Of a stretch of DNA of 64,000 bases, positions 39,519-47,036 are shown one piece after another. Position numbers and translations under genes: made by a program. The DNA is from Chitinibacter tainanensis DSM 15459 (GTDB taxonomy: Bacteria > Pseudomonadota > Gammaproteobacteria > Burkholderiales > Chitinibacteraceae), in assembly GCF_000429785.1 (NCBI RefSeq), contig NZ_AUCN01000009.1, positions 372,001 through 436,000 of the forward strand, written 5' to 3'. The notes beneath the pieces were generated by a model. The model saw nothing but the letters and a program-made list of their open reading frames with translations, did no database searches and had not been told where the DNA came from. How positions within the stretch are numbered: position 1 is the stretch's first letter; each line of letters begins with the position of its first letter.

Positions 39519-39932
39519 TCAGGTGTTGCTAAAGACGATATCGGCTTTCACATCGAGCTTTTGCAAGCCTTTGCGCGCTTTGAGATTGATCACCAGCGGG
39601 GCGAGGGTATTGGCGCGAATCGGTTCACCATCCGGGCGCGAAAGAATCAAAAACAGCATGGCATCGCTGGCATCGGTGAGTTCGATCTGGGCGCATTCTT
39701 CGTCGCTGAGCTTGAGCACATAGTTAAAACCTAAGCGCTCGGCGCCCACAATTGAGAAGGCGACTTCAGCGTCATCCAGCGATTGCAGCCAATACACGCT
39801 GGGATTGGGTTTTTCTTCGTGCAGCAATTTGAATTGATGGCAATGCTCAAAGCCGGGCAGGCCGGCTGGAAAATGAATAATGGTGTCGGGATCAACTTCG
39901 ATCGGACCAAACTGGCTTTGAAAAACGTTCAT
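39519..39932 (-). CDS. fliW: Flagellar assembly factor FliW
   Basis: 137 residues. FliW binds flagellin and antagonises CsrA, coupling flagellin translation to export. The signature start FGPIEVDPDTIIHFPAGLPGFE and the later APLVINLKARKGLQ are typical. csrA, its usual neighbour, is not adjacent. It lies divergent from flgM, whose sigma-28 promoter is in the shared intergenic region. Confidence 0.95.
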   Translation of the reverse strand: MNVFQSQFGPIEVDPDTIIHFPAGLPGFEHCHQFKLLHEEKPNPSVYWLQSLDDAEVAFSIVGAERLGFNYVLKLSDEECAQIELTDASDAMLFLILSRPDGEPIRANTLAPLVINLKARKGLQKLDVKADIVFSNT

Positions 39933-40068
39933 CGGTTTACCAAGCTCCAGAGCGGGGTGGAATGAGATAATCCGGTTTACATTAAAGGATGCGCGCGGTG
40001 CTGGCTATCTTTTTGCCTTTGTGCGGACAAAAAGTGTATTAGAATAGGCTGATAATCAGTTGAATTGC

Positions 40069-40095
40069 TAAAGAAATTCCTGCTGCTGCCGATTA
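40069..40095 (+). promoter_or_regulatory. Sigma-28 (FliA) promoter of flgM-flgN
   Basis: TAAA, exactly 15 bases, then GCCGATTA. This matches the flagellar consensus TAAA-N15-GCCGATAA at 11 of 12 positions. It lies about 60 bases before the flgM start and has the right direction. Confidence 0.88.
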
Positions 40096-40154
40096 TTGGC
40101 ATAATAGCAATCACGACGACTCAAGCCGCCGTAGCTAACGGTAGGGGAAGCATC

Positions 40155-40427
40155 ATGAAAATCGACAACTCGGGTAAGCCACTGGCCGGGCTGGGCGCCA
40201 AGCCCACGGAAGTGCGCAGCAGTACGGCCGAAAAAGCCGACAGCACGGTTGCCGTGAGCAGCAGTGTCAATAGCAAACTCTCTGGCGTCGCCAGCAACGA
40301 AGCCACATTCGATGCCGATAAAGTGGCGCAAATCCGTGCGGCCATCGCTGAAGGCCGCTTCGCGGTCAAGCCTGAAGCCATTGCTGATGGCCTACTCTCA
40401 AGCGTGAAAGAGCTGCTGGCCCGCTAA
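40155..40427 (+). CDS. flgM: Anti-sigma-28 factor FlgM
   Basis: 90 residues from the ATG at 40155 (MKIDNSGKPLAG), preceded by GGGGAAG. FlgM holds sigma-28 inactive until it is exported through the finished hook. The disordered N-terminal half is Ser/Thr/Ala-rich; the C-terminal DADKVAQIRAAIAEGRFAV and IADGLLSS helices are the sigma-binding part. A longer in-frame start at 40065 would overlap the sigma-28 promoter and is rejected. Stop and flgN start overlap (TAATG). Confidence 0.95.
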   Translation: MKIDNSGKPLAGLGAKPTEVRSSTAEKADSTVAVSSSVNSKLSGVASNEATFDADKVAQIRAAIAEGRFAVKPEAIADGLLSSVKELLAR

Positions 40428-40876
40428 TGTCAAACGTTCTACCGGATTTGCTCGCTGCCGAGCTGAGCCAAGTCCAGCTTCTGTTGCCTATTTTGCAACA
40501 AGAGCAACAAGCTCTCATTCAACGCCAGTTTGACCTCGTTACCAAGTTGATCGAAGCCAAACTGCGCGCCTTGCAAGCCCTCGAACAAGCCACAGCTGCA
40601 CGCAGCGTTTACTGCCAGGAACAAGGCTGGCTGAGCAGCGATGCCATTGAGGCGCATTTAGGCGAGGCCTTGCCGCTGTGGCAAGAGTTATTGCTGCAAG
40701 CACGCCAAGCCGATATGCTTAATCGCAGCAATGGTCAATTGATTCAAAGTCACGAAGAAGTTAACCGCCATCTAATGGCTAGCCTTGCGGCTGCGCGCAA
40801 CCCGGATATTGGCTATAGCGCCGATGGCCGCCTCAGTAATCAGGGCGCCGCCAGCCGTCCGCTGGATCGCGCTTAA
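40427..40876 (+). CDS. flgN: Flagellar export chaperone FlgN
   Basis: 149 residues, mainly a long helical hairpin (LLPILQQEQQALIQRQFDLV, KLRALQALEQATAARS), as expected for FlgN, which escorts hook-filament junction proteins FlgK and FlgL to the export gate. It shares the TAATG junction with flgM, so both are translated together, and probably depends on the same sigma-28 promoter. The C-terminal tail ends PDIGYSADGRLSNQG, typical of betaproteobacterial FlgN. Confidence 0.92.
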   Translation: MSNVLPDLLAAELSQVQLLLPILQQEQQALIQRQFDLVTKLIEAKLRALQALEQATAARSVYCQEQGWLSSDAIEAHLGEALPLWQELLLQARQADMLNRSNGQLIQSHEEVNRHLMASLAAARNPDIGYSADGRLSNQGAASRPLDRA

Positions 40877-40887
40877 TCGCGGCGGCG

Positions 40888-41832
40888 TTACAGCAAGCCG
40901 CGCACGATACCTACCCCAATCAAGACATACAGTACTCGCGGAATAAGGCGGCTCAGCCTGCGCAAGCGAGCGCTTTGCTGGTGCTGCATTTCTGCGGCCA
41001 AATTTAGCAGCAAATCGGCCAGAGTGCCGCTGGCCTCCGCAACGGTAATGCGACTGATGGTGCTGGCAGGCCATGGCCAGCCCAGCTGCAATAGCGCCAC
41101 GCTGATCGCCATGCCTTGCTGTAGCAATTGGCTCAGTTGCAAGCACTCGCGTTGCAACTGGGGTAGGGGCATGCTTACCCGGCTGTGGGTGCTGGCGCTG
41201 GCCGGGTCGATGCCCGCTTGAATGAGGCCCGCCCAATGGTTGAGCCAGCGACACAGCACGTAATCCCACAAATAGCGCTGGATAATTGGAATATGCATTA
41301 GCCCCGCCAGTAGCCAGTGCCCGTGTGGCTGCTCATTGCGGATAGCTGTATATACCCGCCAAGGTATATACAGTAAGGCAATAATCAACAATGCTTTTAT
41401 CAATATACCCATTAAGACGGAGCCTAAGCTGAGGGTGCCCGCGGCCAGCGCAGGTAAGGGGGCGAGTAGGCTACTGAGCAAAAATAACAACAGCGGCAGC
41501 GCCAGCCGGGCGCGGCATTCGCGCCAGCACAGTAGCCAGTGGTTTTCCTGCGCTGCCAGCCGCTGCAGCACGGCGGCCAAGCGGCCAGCGGTTTCGCCTG
41601 CGGCAATCTGGCTGGCGATGGGTGGGCTAAACCAGCCGGCACGCGTGCCTGCTCGACTCAGGGTTTCCCCGCGGGCAATCGCTCGCTGCACTTGGGCTAG
41701 CCCCGCGTGCAGAGGTGGGGGGAGGTGTAGGTTGGCCAGTGTCTGGCTTAGGGCTAAGCCGGCCCGCTCACCGGCCGCTAATTGCTGCAGCAGCTGGGCG
41801 CGCAGGGCTAGTGGGAGTATTTGGGCGGCCAT
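40888..41832 (-). CDS. Orphan type II secretion / type IV pilus inner-membrane protein, GspF/PilC-like
   Basis: 314 residues with one complete and one partial T2SSF-like module. Module 1 (about 10-80) includes ALSQTLANLH and ASQIAAGETAGRLAAVLQRLA. Hydrophobic segments follow near 110-160, then module 2 (WAGLIQAGIDPASA, ITVAEASGTLADLL) and a final hydrophobic helix (LYVLIGVGIVRGLL). Normal GspF/PilC has about 400 residues, so this one is short. No ATPase, pseudopilin or secretin gene is adjacent. It may be part of a divergent pilus system or a relic; it is convergent with flgN. Confidence 0.72.
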   Translation of the reverse strand: MAAQILPLALRAQLLQQLAAGERAGLALSQTLANLHLPPPLHAGLAQVQRAIARGETLSRAGTRAGWFSPPIASQIAAGETAGRLAAVLQRLAAQENHWLLCWRECRARLALPLLLFLLSSLLAPLPALAAGTLSLGSVLMGILIKALLIIALLYIPWRVYTAIRNEQPHGHWLLAGLMHIPIIQRYLWDYVLCRWLNHWAGLIQAGIDPASASTHSRVSMPLPQLQRECLQLSQLLQQGMAISVALLQLGWPWPASTISRITVAEASGTLADLLLNLAAEMQHQQSARLRRLSRLIPRVLYVLIGVGIVRGLL

Positions 41833-41902
41833 AGAGTCTAGTTTCGATCTGCATCAAGATGCCGGTACTGGCTTGGCTTAGGATAGCTGGCATGACCAGC
41901 GT

Positions 41903-41932
41903 TTGACAAAGCGCCGTGCTCGCCGCGACAAT
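41903..41932 (+). promoter_or_regulatory. Promoter of the dapA riboswitch transcript
   Basis: A perfect TTGACA (41903-41908) and, 18 bases on, GACAAT (41927-41932). This would start RNA close to 41939, just at the 5' strand of helix P1 of the riboswitch. Confidence 0.65.
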
Positions 41933-41935
41933 ATC

Positions 41936-42094
41936 GGCTCTGAACGACAAGAGAGGCGCCTTGCCCAGGTCGTACTGCCGAGAAACGCATGTTTCCGCGA
42001 CGCAGTACCAGGGGGTGCAAGGCCGAAGTACCGTTGAACATGCGATTTACCGGTGCTGGTTGCAGGGGCTGAATCCCCTGGACTGTCAGTAGCC
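41936..42094 (+). promoter_or_regulatory. Lysine riboswitch (L box) controlling dapA
   Basis: The sequence reproduces the lysine aptamer core almost word for word as in E. coli lysC: AGAGGCGCCTTGCCCAGGT, then AGGGGGTGCAAGGCCGAAGT, CCGTTGAACATG, GGTGCTGGTTGCAGGGGCTG and AATCCCCTGGACTGTC, in the right order and spacing. P1 is closed by GGCT..GACA (41936 on) with TGTC..AGCC (42084-42094). It lies between a good promoter and dapA. Bound lysine should switch dapA off. Confidence 0.95.
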
Positions 42095-42153
42095 CGCTGT
42101 GTGCCTTGCCGCGCATTGGGGTGCTGGAGTGCTCTTGGTGATGATCTGCCTTT

Positions 42154-42173
42154 AGATGCGCAGGGGCGCATCT
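42154..42173 (+). promoter_or_regulatory. Perfect hairpin in the riboswitch expression platform
   Basis: AGATGCGC-AGGG-GCGCATCT, eight perfect base pairs, but no T-run follows, so it is not an intrinsic terminator. It may be part of the switching structure. Confidence 0.5.
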
Positions 42174-42194
42174 GTCATTACCGCACTTTTCCTC

Positions 42195-42223
42195 TCTCCA
42201 ATCGTTGTGTCTTGAATTGGAGA
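42195..42223 (+). promoter_or_regulatory. Hairpin hiding the dapA ribosome binding site
   Basis: TCTCCAAT (42195-42202) is an exact complement of ATTGGAGA (42216-42223), which contains the GGAG ribosome site of dapA six bases before its ATG. Forming this stem would block translation, so the riboswitch probably acts on translation initiation. Confidence 0.7.
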
Positions 42224-42228
42224 TTCCT

Positions 42229-43107
42229 ATGACGACCGCTCTCGATCCGCGCCACACCGCGCTGTGGACCGCCCTGATTACGCCGTTTGCTGCCGATACC
42301 TCACTGGATTTAAATGCCCTCACGGGTTTATTGCGCGAGCAGGAAGCCGCAGGGGCCGGGGTATTGCTGTTGGGTTCGACCGGCGAAGGTGCCAATCTGA
42401 CTTTGGCCGAGCGTAAAGCCGTGCTCACTCATGCCTGTAGCTTGAATTTACAGGTCCCGATCATGGTGGGTGTGGGCGGGCTTGATCTGGCCAGTCAGCT
42501 TGAATGGCTGGCCTTTTGCGAAACGCTGCCGGTACAGGCGTATTTGCTGGTCACGCCCATTTATGCCAAACCGGGCGCCGAAGGCCAGCGCCGCTGGTTT
42601 AGCGCCTTGCTGGATGCGGTAAGCAAGCCCTGTATGCTCTACAACATTCCATCGCGCGCGGGTGTGCCGCTGTCGGATATTGCACTTGCCGGCCTGGTTG
42701 CCCACCGCAATTGCTGGGCGGTCAAAGAGTCGGGCGGCAATGCAGTGCGGTTTGCTGAGCTTAAAACTGCTTTCCCAAGCATTGCCTGGTATTCAGGCGA
42801 CGATGTGCTGTTTGCCGAACACGCTAAACTGGGCGCCGCCGGGCTGGTGTCGGTGGCGAGCAATGTGTGGCCACAGCAAGTGGCGCACTGGGTGCAGCAG
42901 GGCTTGGCAGGTGAAGCAATTGGGGATCTGCTGCGCACTGCATCCGAAACACTATTCTTAGCCGCCAATCCAATCCCTGCGAAGGCGATTATGCATCGCC
43001 AAGGGCGGATCGCCAGCAATGAATTGCGCCTACCTTTGTGCGCGGCAGATTTGGCTTCATTGGAGCCGGTGTTGGCAAAAGACCGTGAAGTCGTTGCAGT
43101 AGCTTGA
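42229..43107 (+). CDS. dapA: 4-hydroxy-tetrahydrodipicolinate synthase
   Basis: 292 residues from an ATG with GGAG six bases upstream. DapA condenses pyruvate with aspartate semialdehyde, the first committed step to lysine and diaminopimelate. The Schiff-base Lys is in WAVKESGGN and YNIPSRAG and NPIPAK are conserved. Several core motifs differ from the E. coli form: LGSTGEGANLT for GTTGESATL and VTPIYAKPGAEG for VTPYYNRPSQEG, so it belongs to a separate DapA clade. The lysine riboswitch in front supports the biosynthetic role. Confidence 0.93.
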   Translation: MTTALDPRHTALWTALITPFAADTSLDLNALTGLLREQEAAGAGVLLLGSTGEGANLTLAERKAVLTHACSLNLQVPIMVGVGGLDLASQLEWLAFCETLPVQAYLLVTPIYAKPGAEGQRRWFSALLDAVSKPCMLYNIPSRAGVPLSDIALAGLVAHRNCWAVKESGGNAVRFAELKTAFPSIAWYSGDDVLFAEHAKLGAAGLVSVASNVWPQQVAHWVQQGLAGEAIGDLLRTASETLFLAANPIPAKAIMHRQGRIASNELRLPLCAADLASLEPVLAKDREVVAVA

Positions 43108-43404
43108 TCGGTTTTTTTAGGGGGTATTGGGCTGAAGTTTTTGTAGATATTGCGTTGCAGCTTGATACCCCTAGAGATGGCTATTTTGAGTGTGATCGCG
43201 ATTGTACGTTTGCTGGCGCTGGAAGGCCTTGAGCGCGATGCTGTGCTTTGCAAGGTGCCCGTGCTAGTGTGAGCATAGGTTCATGCCACTGTAGTTGATG
43301 GGCGAGCTTAAGCTAAAACTTTAGTCATTGCCTCGCGTGGCTTTGTACTGATTATTGGCAATAAAAAACCCGCTCAAAAGCGGGTTTTTCTTTTTTGGCG
43401 TGGA
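43108..43404. other. Gene-free stretch between dapA and the convergent oxygenase gene
   Basis: 297 bases that hold a bidirectional terminator near the right end (43362-43390) and otherwise no reading frame or repeat that I can support. Confidence 0.5.
43362..43390. terminator. Bidirectional terminator
   Basis: AAAAACCCGCT-CAAA-AGCGGGTTTTT, a perfect stem with A's and T's on the two sides, 15 bases past the stop of the minus-strand gene at 43405. Confidence 0.92.
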
Positions 43405-44691
43405 TTAAACCGCACTTTCGTCTAGCTCTGGCAAGGCAATCGTATTGCCTTTGCTGAATTGATAATCTTTAAACACATGCTCGGCGGTTAGCAATTGGTA
43501 GCGACCGTCTGGCAATTTGTTAGTGGTGTCTTTGAGGCGGTAAGTGTAATGGCCGCATGTCCAGCAATCGAAATTGCGCATGTGGGTGCACAGGCAGGTT
43601 TTCTCGTAAACGTGGATTTCCGAGATTTTTTTCGCATCCGGATTTTCTTCCAGTACCTTGTTATAGGCCTGAATATACGAGCAGCTGCCGTTGGCATCCA
43701 GCAAATAGCCATAAGCTTCGCAATTGGGGCGGATGCCGGAACCAATGGCCGGGGTGTTTTTCAACATCCGCATTGGGTAGCCCGTTGGTGAAATCTGGTT
43801 CACTTCAATAATTTCTTCCGAGGCTTTGAAGTATTCCTGTTTCACATCATCAGGCAGGCCACATTCTTTGGTTACGGTAAAGCGGGTGGCCACTTGCACG
43901 CCGCCACAGCCCATTTCCAGAAAACGCACGGCGTCTGCGCCGGTGAAAACGCCACCAGCGGCAATCACCGGGATGTCGAAGCCTTGCTCTTTGATCCAGG
44001 CCACGACTTCGGCCACGATGTCTTCGAGTTTGAATTCGGCCCAATCCATGCCAAAGCCAAGGTGGCCGCCCGCCAGCGGGCCTTCTACCACCACGTAATC
44101 GGGCAGGCGATTGGTCTTGGCCGATTTTTTAATAAACAGCTGCAGCGCACGTACTGAAGACACGATGATGCCCAGTTTGGCTTCGCGGAAACGTGGGTGA
44201 TCTTCAATCAGGCTGAATGAACCCAGGTGCAAACCGGCGGCCAGGGTGATGCCATCAATGCCGGCATCCAGCGCCGCGGCCATGCGCACGCGCAGGGTTT
44301 CTTTGGGCGCGTTCATGGTCAGCTTTTCCATGCAATTGATGAAAATCAGACCATCGCCTTGTTTGCGCTCCATGGTCGCTTCGACATGCAGGCGAGTGGC
44401 TACCGCCAGCTCATCCAGATCGAACTGAACTACGGATTTATCGCTGTTGTTGACGTTGAATTTGTATTTCTTGAGCTTTTCTTTGACGTATTTGGTGTTG
44501 TAGCGGCGATCGGTTACCGTTTTGATCATCGCATCGGAGATGTGGCCAATCCCACCTAGGCGGCAGGCTTCCAGAGCCAGATCGGCGGTGGAAATATCCA
44601 CGCCCATGCCGCCGATCATGATCGGTACGTATTTTTCCTCGCCGCCTGCAGGGTTTTTAAATGTCAGGCGAAAATCATCAACACACTTCAT
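43405..44691 (-). CDS. Nitronate monooxygenase / 2-nitropropane dioxygenase-like flavoprotein with Cys-rich tail
   Basis: 428 residues. The FMN-dependent TIM-barrel part (1-320) has PIMIGGMGVDIS at the start, DGITLAAGLHLGSF, VVEGPLAGGHLGFG and VIAAGGVFTGADAVRFLEMGC, the pattern of this family. The C-terminal ~65 residues are unusual: CLCTHMRNFDCWTCGHY contains four Cys (366, 368, 376, 379) and two His that could bind a metal or Fe-S cluster. Substrate unknown; the family includes enzymes acting on nitronates and enoyl-ACP. No operon partner. Confidence 0.82.
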   Translation of the reverse strand: MKCVDDFRLTFKNPAGGEEKYVPIMIGGMGVDISTADLALEACRLGGIGHISDAMIKTVTDRRYNTKYVKEKLKKYKFNVNNSDKSVVQFDLDELAVATRLHVEATMERKQGDGLIFINCMEKLTMNAPKETLRVRMAAALDAGIDGITLAAGLHLGSFSLIEDHPRFREAKLGIIVSSVRALQLFIKKSAKTNRLPDYVVVEGPLAGGHLGFGMDWAEFKLEDIVAEVVAWIKEQGFDIPVIAAGGVFTGADAVRFLEMGCGGVQVATRFTVTKECGLPDDVKQEYFKASEEIIEVNQISPTGYPMRMLKNTPAIGSGIRPNCEAYGYLLDANGSCSYIQAYNKVLEENPDAKKISEIHVYEKTCLCTHMRNFDCWTCGHYTYRLKDTTNKLPDGRYQLLTAEHVFKDYQFSKGNTIALPELDESAV

Positions 44692-44967
44692 TCAACTCAA
44701 TCCACTGCTTCAGCCCATCACTTAGTGCATTCAAATTCAAACGAACGTTTATAAATGCAGGGCATGAAATCGCTATTTTTCAGAAGGTGGCATCATATCT
44801 TAAATAGCCGGTACTGGGGCGGTTCATCGTATGACCAGAAACAATAAATCATGTTTTTCCCGCACTGCTGCAACGGTAATAATTGTGCTGCCGCTATGCA
44901 GATTGATTATCGACCCACTGGATGGTTCCGTTAAAATAATGCGACACCCTGAATGAATGGCCCGCCT

Positions 44968-46164
44968 ATGTCGACGATTTCTCTATTTGCCGAGCTGGAA
45001 GACACGCTAGCGCAGCGCCGCGCCCAGCATTTGTGGCGCGAACGCCGCCAGCTGGCCAGCCCGCAAGGCGCGCACGTGCGCCTGCACGATGGCCGCACGG
45101 TGCTCAATTTTTGCAGCAATGATTATCTGGGCTTGGCCAACCACCCGGCTGTGGTGGCGGCCGCCCAGCAGGGGGCGCTGGCTTGGGGGGTGGGGAGTGG
45201 CGCCGCGCACTTGGTCACCGGGCATTTCACGCCACAGCATACTTTGGAAAAACGCTTGGCTGAGTTCAGCGGCAAGCCCGCGGCGATTTTGGTCTCGACT
45301 GGATTTATGGCTAATCTGGCGGTGATTTCGGCGCTGGTGGGGCGCGGCGATGCGGTATTTGCCGATAAGCTCAATCATGCTTCGCTCAATGATGCCTGTC
45401 AGCTCGCACGGGCAGAATTCAAGCGCTTTGCACACAATGATGTGGCGCAGCTGGAGCGCCTGTTGGCCAGCTCCAGCGCGGCGCGCAAGCTGATTGCCGT
45501 GGACGCGGTGTTTAGCATGGATGGCGATCTGGCTCCGCTGGCAGCCTATCTGGATTTGGCGGAACGCTACGATGCGGTGCTGTATGTGGATGACGCGCAC
45601 GGCTTTGGGGTGCTGGGGCAGGGGCGTGGCAGCTTGGCCGAGCTGGGGCTAGCCTCGCCGCGGATTATTTATATGGCCACGCTGGGTAAAGCCGCCGGGG
45701 TGGCAGGGGCGTATATCGCTGCAGAGCAGGTGGTGATTGATTATCTGATCAATACCGCCCGGGCGTATATTTATACCACCGCCGCGCCGCCGCTGTTGGC
45801 TTGCGCATTACACGCCAGTCTGGATGTCATCGAGCAAGACGAGGCCCGGCGCGAGCGGCTGCAGGCGCATATTCGTTATTTCAAACAGTTTTTTGCGACT
45901 GAATTAGCGGGGGCAGGCTGCGAGCTATTGCCCTCAGATACCGCCATTCAGCCCATCATTGTGGCCGATAACACGACGGCCTTGGCTTTGTCGCAGGCAT
46001 TGTTGGCGGCTGGGATTTTGGTGGCAGCCATTCGCCCACCCACTGTGCCCACGCCAAGGCTGCGCGTGACGCTATCGGCCGCGCATACGGCCGAAGAAGT
46101 GGCTTTCCTGTGTACCGAGATTGGGCGGGTCCTACTTGCGCAGCCAAAGGCGGCCGCATGCTGA
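44968..46164 (+). CDS. bioF: 8-amino-7-oxononanoate synthase
   Basis: About 398 residues; an in-frame ATG at 44953 would add five. PLP enzyme that joins pimeloyl-ACP and alanine in biotin synthesis. Seen: LNFCSNDYLGLANHPAV, SGAAHLVTGHFTPQHTLE, VDAVFSMDGDLAPL, VDDAHGFGVLG and the PLP Lys in MATLGKAAGVAGAYI. The last seven bases overlap the next gene, and bioH follows, so this is a biotin operon, although bioC, bioA, bioB and bioD are not in the window. Confidence 0.96.
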   Translation: MSTISLFAELEDTLAQRRAQHLWRERRQLASPQGAHVRLHDGRTVLNFCSNDYLGLANHPAVVAAAQQGALAWGVGSGAAHLVTGHFTPQHTLEKRLAEFSGKPAAILVSTGFMANLAVISALVGRGDAVFADKLNHASLNDACQLARAEFKRFAHNDVAQLERLLASSSAARKLIAVDAVFSMDGDLAPLAAYLDLAERYDAVLYVDDAHGFGVLGQGRGSLAELGLASPRIIYMATLGKAAGVAGAYIAAEQVVIDYLINTARAYIYTTAAPPLLACALHASLDVIEQDEARRERLQAHIRYFKQFFATELAGAGCELLPSDTAIQPIIVADNTTALALSQALLAAGILVAAIRPPTVPTPRLRVTLSAAHTAEEVAFLCTEIGRVLLAQPKAAAC

Positions 46165-47030
46165 CGCTCAATCTGCTTGGTGCTGGCCGCTTAGGGAAAA
46201 GTATTGCACAGCTGGCCCAGCAAAGCGGGCGGTATGCTCTGGCTGGCATTTACTCACGCAGCTTGGTGAGCAGTGCTGCCGCTTGCCAGTGGATTGGTGC
46301 AGGTCAAGCGGCCGCGCAACTGAGCGCTTTACCACCGGCTGATTTGTGGCTACTGGCCGTGCCCGATGGCGCAATTGCCAGCGTGGCCGCCGAGTTGGCC
46401 CAAGCAGGCGTGGTGAATGCGGGGGCGGTGGTGTTTCACGCTAGCGGTGCGCTGGCGGCCGATCAACTTGCACCGCTGGCGGCGCAAGGCGCGCATTGTG
46501 CTAGCTGGCACCCGGCTTTTTCTTTTGCCGACCCCGCGCGCGCGGTGGCCACGTTTGCAGGTAGCTTTTGCACGCTCGAGGGCGCGCCAGCGGCGCTCTC
46601 GGCGCTGGATATGTTTACGCAGGCGCTGGGCGGGCAGAGCATCTACTTGTCGGCCGCCGATGGCGCGCAGCGCAAACAGGCGTATCATGCCGCGCTCAGT
46701 ATGGCGTCGAATTTTCAGGTTACGTTAGCGGCGCTGGCGCAGCAGGTCGCTACTCAGGCCGGGCTAGATCAGCCTGTGGCACAGGTGCTGATTGCCAGCC
46801 TGATGCAGCAAACGCTCCACAATATCGCCGCCTTGGGGCCTGCCGCGGCGCTAACCGGCCCGATTGTGCGGGGCGATCACCGCACCGTGGCGGCGCACCT
46901 CGCGGTCTTGCCCCAGCCCTTGCACCCGGTCTATCGCGAGCTGGGGCTGCAGACCGTAGCGCTGGCGGGCGAGCGCTTAAGTGCTGCGCAACACGCCGCG
47001 CTGCGGCAGCTTTTGCAGGTGGCGTCTTAA
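46158..47030 (+). CDS. DUF2520 Rossmann-fold protein in the biotin cluster
   Basis: 290 residues from the ATG at 46158, overlapping bioF by seven bases. N-terminal NAD(P)-binding fold (LTLNLLGAGRLGKSIAQLA, LWLLAVPDGAIASVA) followed by HPAFSFADP and an all-helical C-terminal dimerisation domain (DUF2520). Such proteins resemble ketopantoate reductase and pyrroline-5-carboxylate reductase but have no established reaction. Tight packing between bioF and bioH (six bases to bioH) suggests co-expression, not necessarily a role in biotin synthesis. Confidence 0.85.
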   Translation: MLTLNLLGAGRLGKSIAQLAQQSGRYALAGIYSRSLVSSAAACQWIGAGQAAAQLSALPPADLWLLAVPDGAIASVAAELAQAGVVNAGAVVFHASGALAADQLAPLAAQGAHCASWHPAFSFADPARAVATFAGSFCTLEGAPAALSALDMFTQALGGQSIYLSAADGAQRKQAYHAALSMASNFQVTLAALAQQVATQAGLDQPVAQVLIASLMQQTLHNIAALGPAAALTGPIVRGDHRTVAAHLAVLPQPLHPVYRELGLQTVALAGERLSAAQHAALRQLLQVAS

Positions 47031-47036
47031 TTTTTC

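Noticed and set aside
40065-40154. A 30-residue hydrophobic N-terminal extension of FlgM that looks like a signal peptide
   Set aside because: It would start before the sigma-28 promoter at 40069-40095, so the transcript could not encode it; the ATG at 40155 has a proper ribosome site and matches FlgM starts.
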